From: Oscillospiraceae bacterium
Lineage (GTDB): Bacteria; Bacillota; Clostridia; Oscillospirales; Ruminococcaceae
Direction of reading: 5' to 3'
Assembly: GCA_900770195.1 (NCBI GenBank)
Contig: CAAGJI010000066.1
Location: 1 to 13,460 of the forward strand
DNA: 13,460 nucleotides
Shown: piece by piece, positions 13,376 to 13,460 of the stretch
Numbering within the stretch: position 1 is the first letter of the stretch
Layout of the letters: every line of letters begins with the position of its first letter
Translations under genes and position numbers: made by a program
Notes under the pieces: model-generated
What the model saw: only the letters and a program-made list of their open reading frames with translations
Told to the model about the DNA's origin: nothing
The model's database searches: none

Positions 13376-13460
13376 CAATTCCATAAAATACCACAACAGT
13401 TGACAAAAGGTGTATACTAAAGGTAAGAGGCGATAAATATGTTACATAATGAAGCAAGAA
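13370..13460 (+). mobile_element. IS630-like insertion sequence, right copy, partial
   Basis: The reverse complement of 89-179 with a single mismatch, so this is the same element end as at the left edge, inverted. It begins inside the leucine-rich-repeat gene directly after the codons for NNI and supplies that gene's new stop. Only the terminal repeat, the leader with an AAGAGG ribosome binding site and the first transposase codons lie in the window. Confidence 0.78.
13439..13460 (+). CDS. Transposase start, right IS copy, cut by the window edge
   Basis: The first seven codons (MLHNEAR) are identical to the left copy starting at 110. The ATG follows AAGAGG by about 9 bp. The rest of the gene is outside the window. 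Confidence 0.6.

Noticed and set aside
13400..13420. TTGACA followed by TATACT in the IS leader as a transposase promoter
   Set aside because: The two boxes are only 7 bp apart, far from the 16-18 bp needed.

Overview
The window reads as a low-GC Gram-positive genome, most likely a gut Clostridia and possibly Ruminococcus-like. The grounds are AT-rich codon use, near-consensus sigma-A promoters, AGGAGG-type ribosome binding sites, a secreted BspA-type leucine-rich-repeat protein with a signal peptide ending in TANA, and a fused binding-protein/permease amino-acid transporter. The genus is inference from style, not from a marker gene.

Layout. Both ends lie in the same insertion sequence, in opposite orientation: 89-179 is the reverse complement of 13370-13460 with one mismatch. 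Each end holds the 5' part of an IS630-like transposase gene reading out of the window. This is what a contig broken at repeats looks like, although a 13-kb segment bounded by inverted IS copies is also possible. Next to the left copy is a decayed 404-bp IS5-type element (178-581) that interrupts a remnant of a HerA-like ATPase gene (582-734). The right copy cuts the leucine-rich-repeat gene (12362-13375).

The main block (933-6254) is a TetR-family repressor gene divergent from a tight five-gene operon. The operon encodes a membrane-anchored alpha/beta hydrolase, a stand-alone NRPS-type condensation domain, an acyl carrier protein, a fatty-acid-type AMP-forming ligase and an SCP2 lipid-binding protein. 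Two GACC-N3-GGTC operators lie just downstream of the operon promoter. The parts suggest activation of an acyl group as its adenylate, loading onto the carrier protein, transfer by the condensation enzyme to an unknown acceptor, and handling of a lipid-like product by SCP2 and the hydrolase. The product is unknown. This is the best candidate for an undescribed system here.

The middle (6255-7790) holds a consensus promoter followed by a strong hairpin, an unrecognised minus-strand gene with a doubtful C-terminus, a candidate roughly 70-nt structured RNA with its own promoter and terminator (7218-7287), and a small XRE-type regulator.

The right block (7793-12034, minus strand) is housekeeping. 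It has a two-gene polar amino-acid ABC transporter, whose binding protein carries its two lobes in swapped order and is fused to the permease, and a purine-salvage operon of hpt and a PbuG/AzgA-type permease. The rest, to 13460, is the IS-truncated leucine-rich-repeat gene and the IS end.
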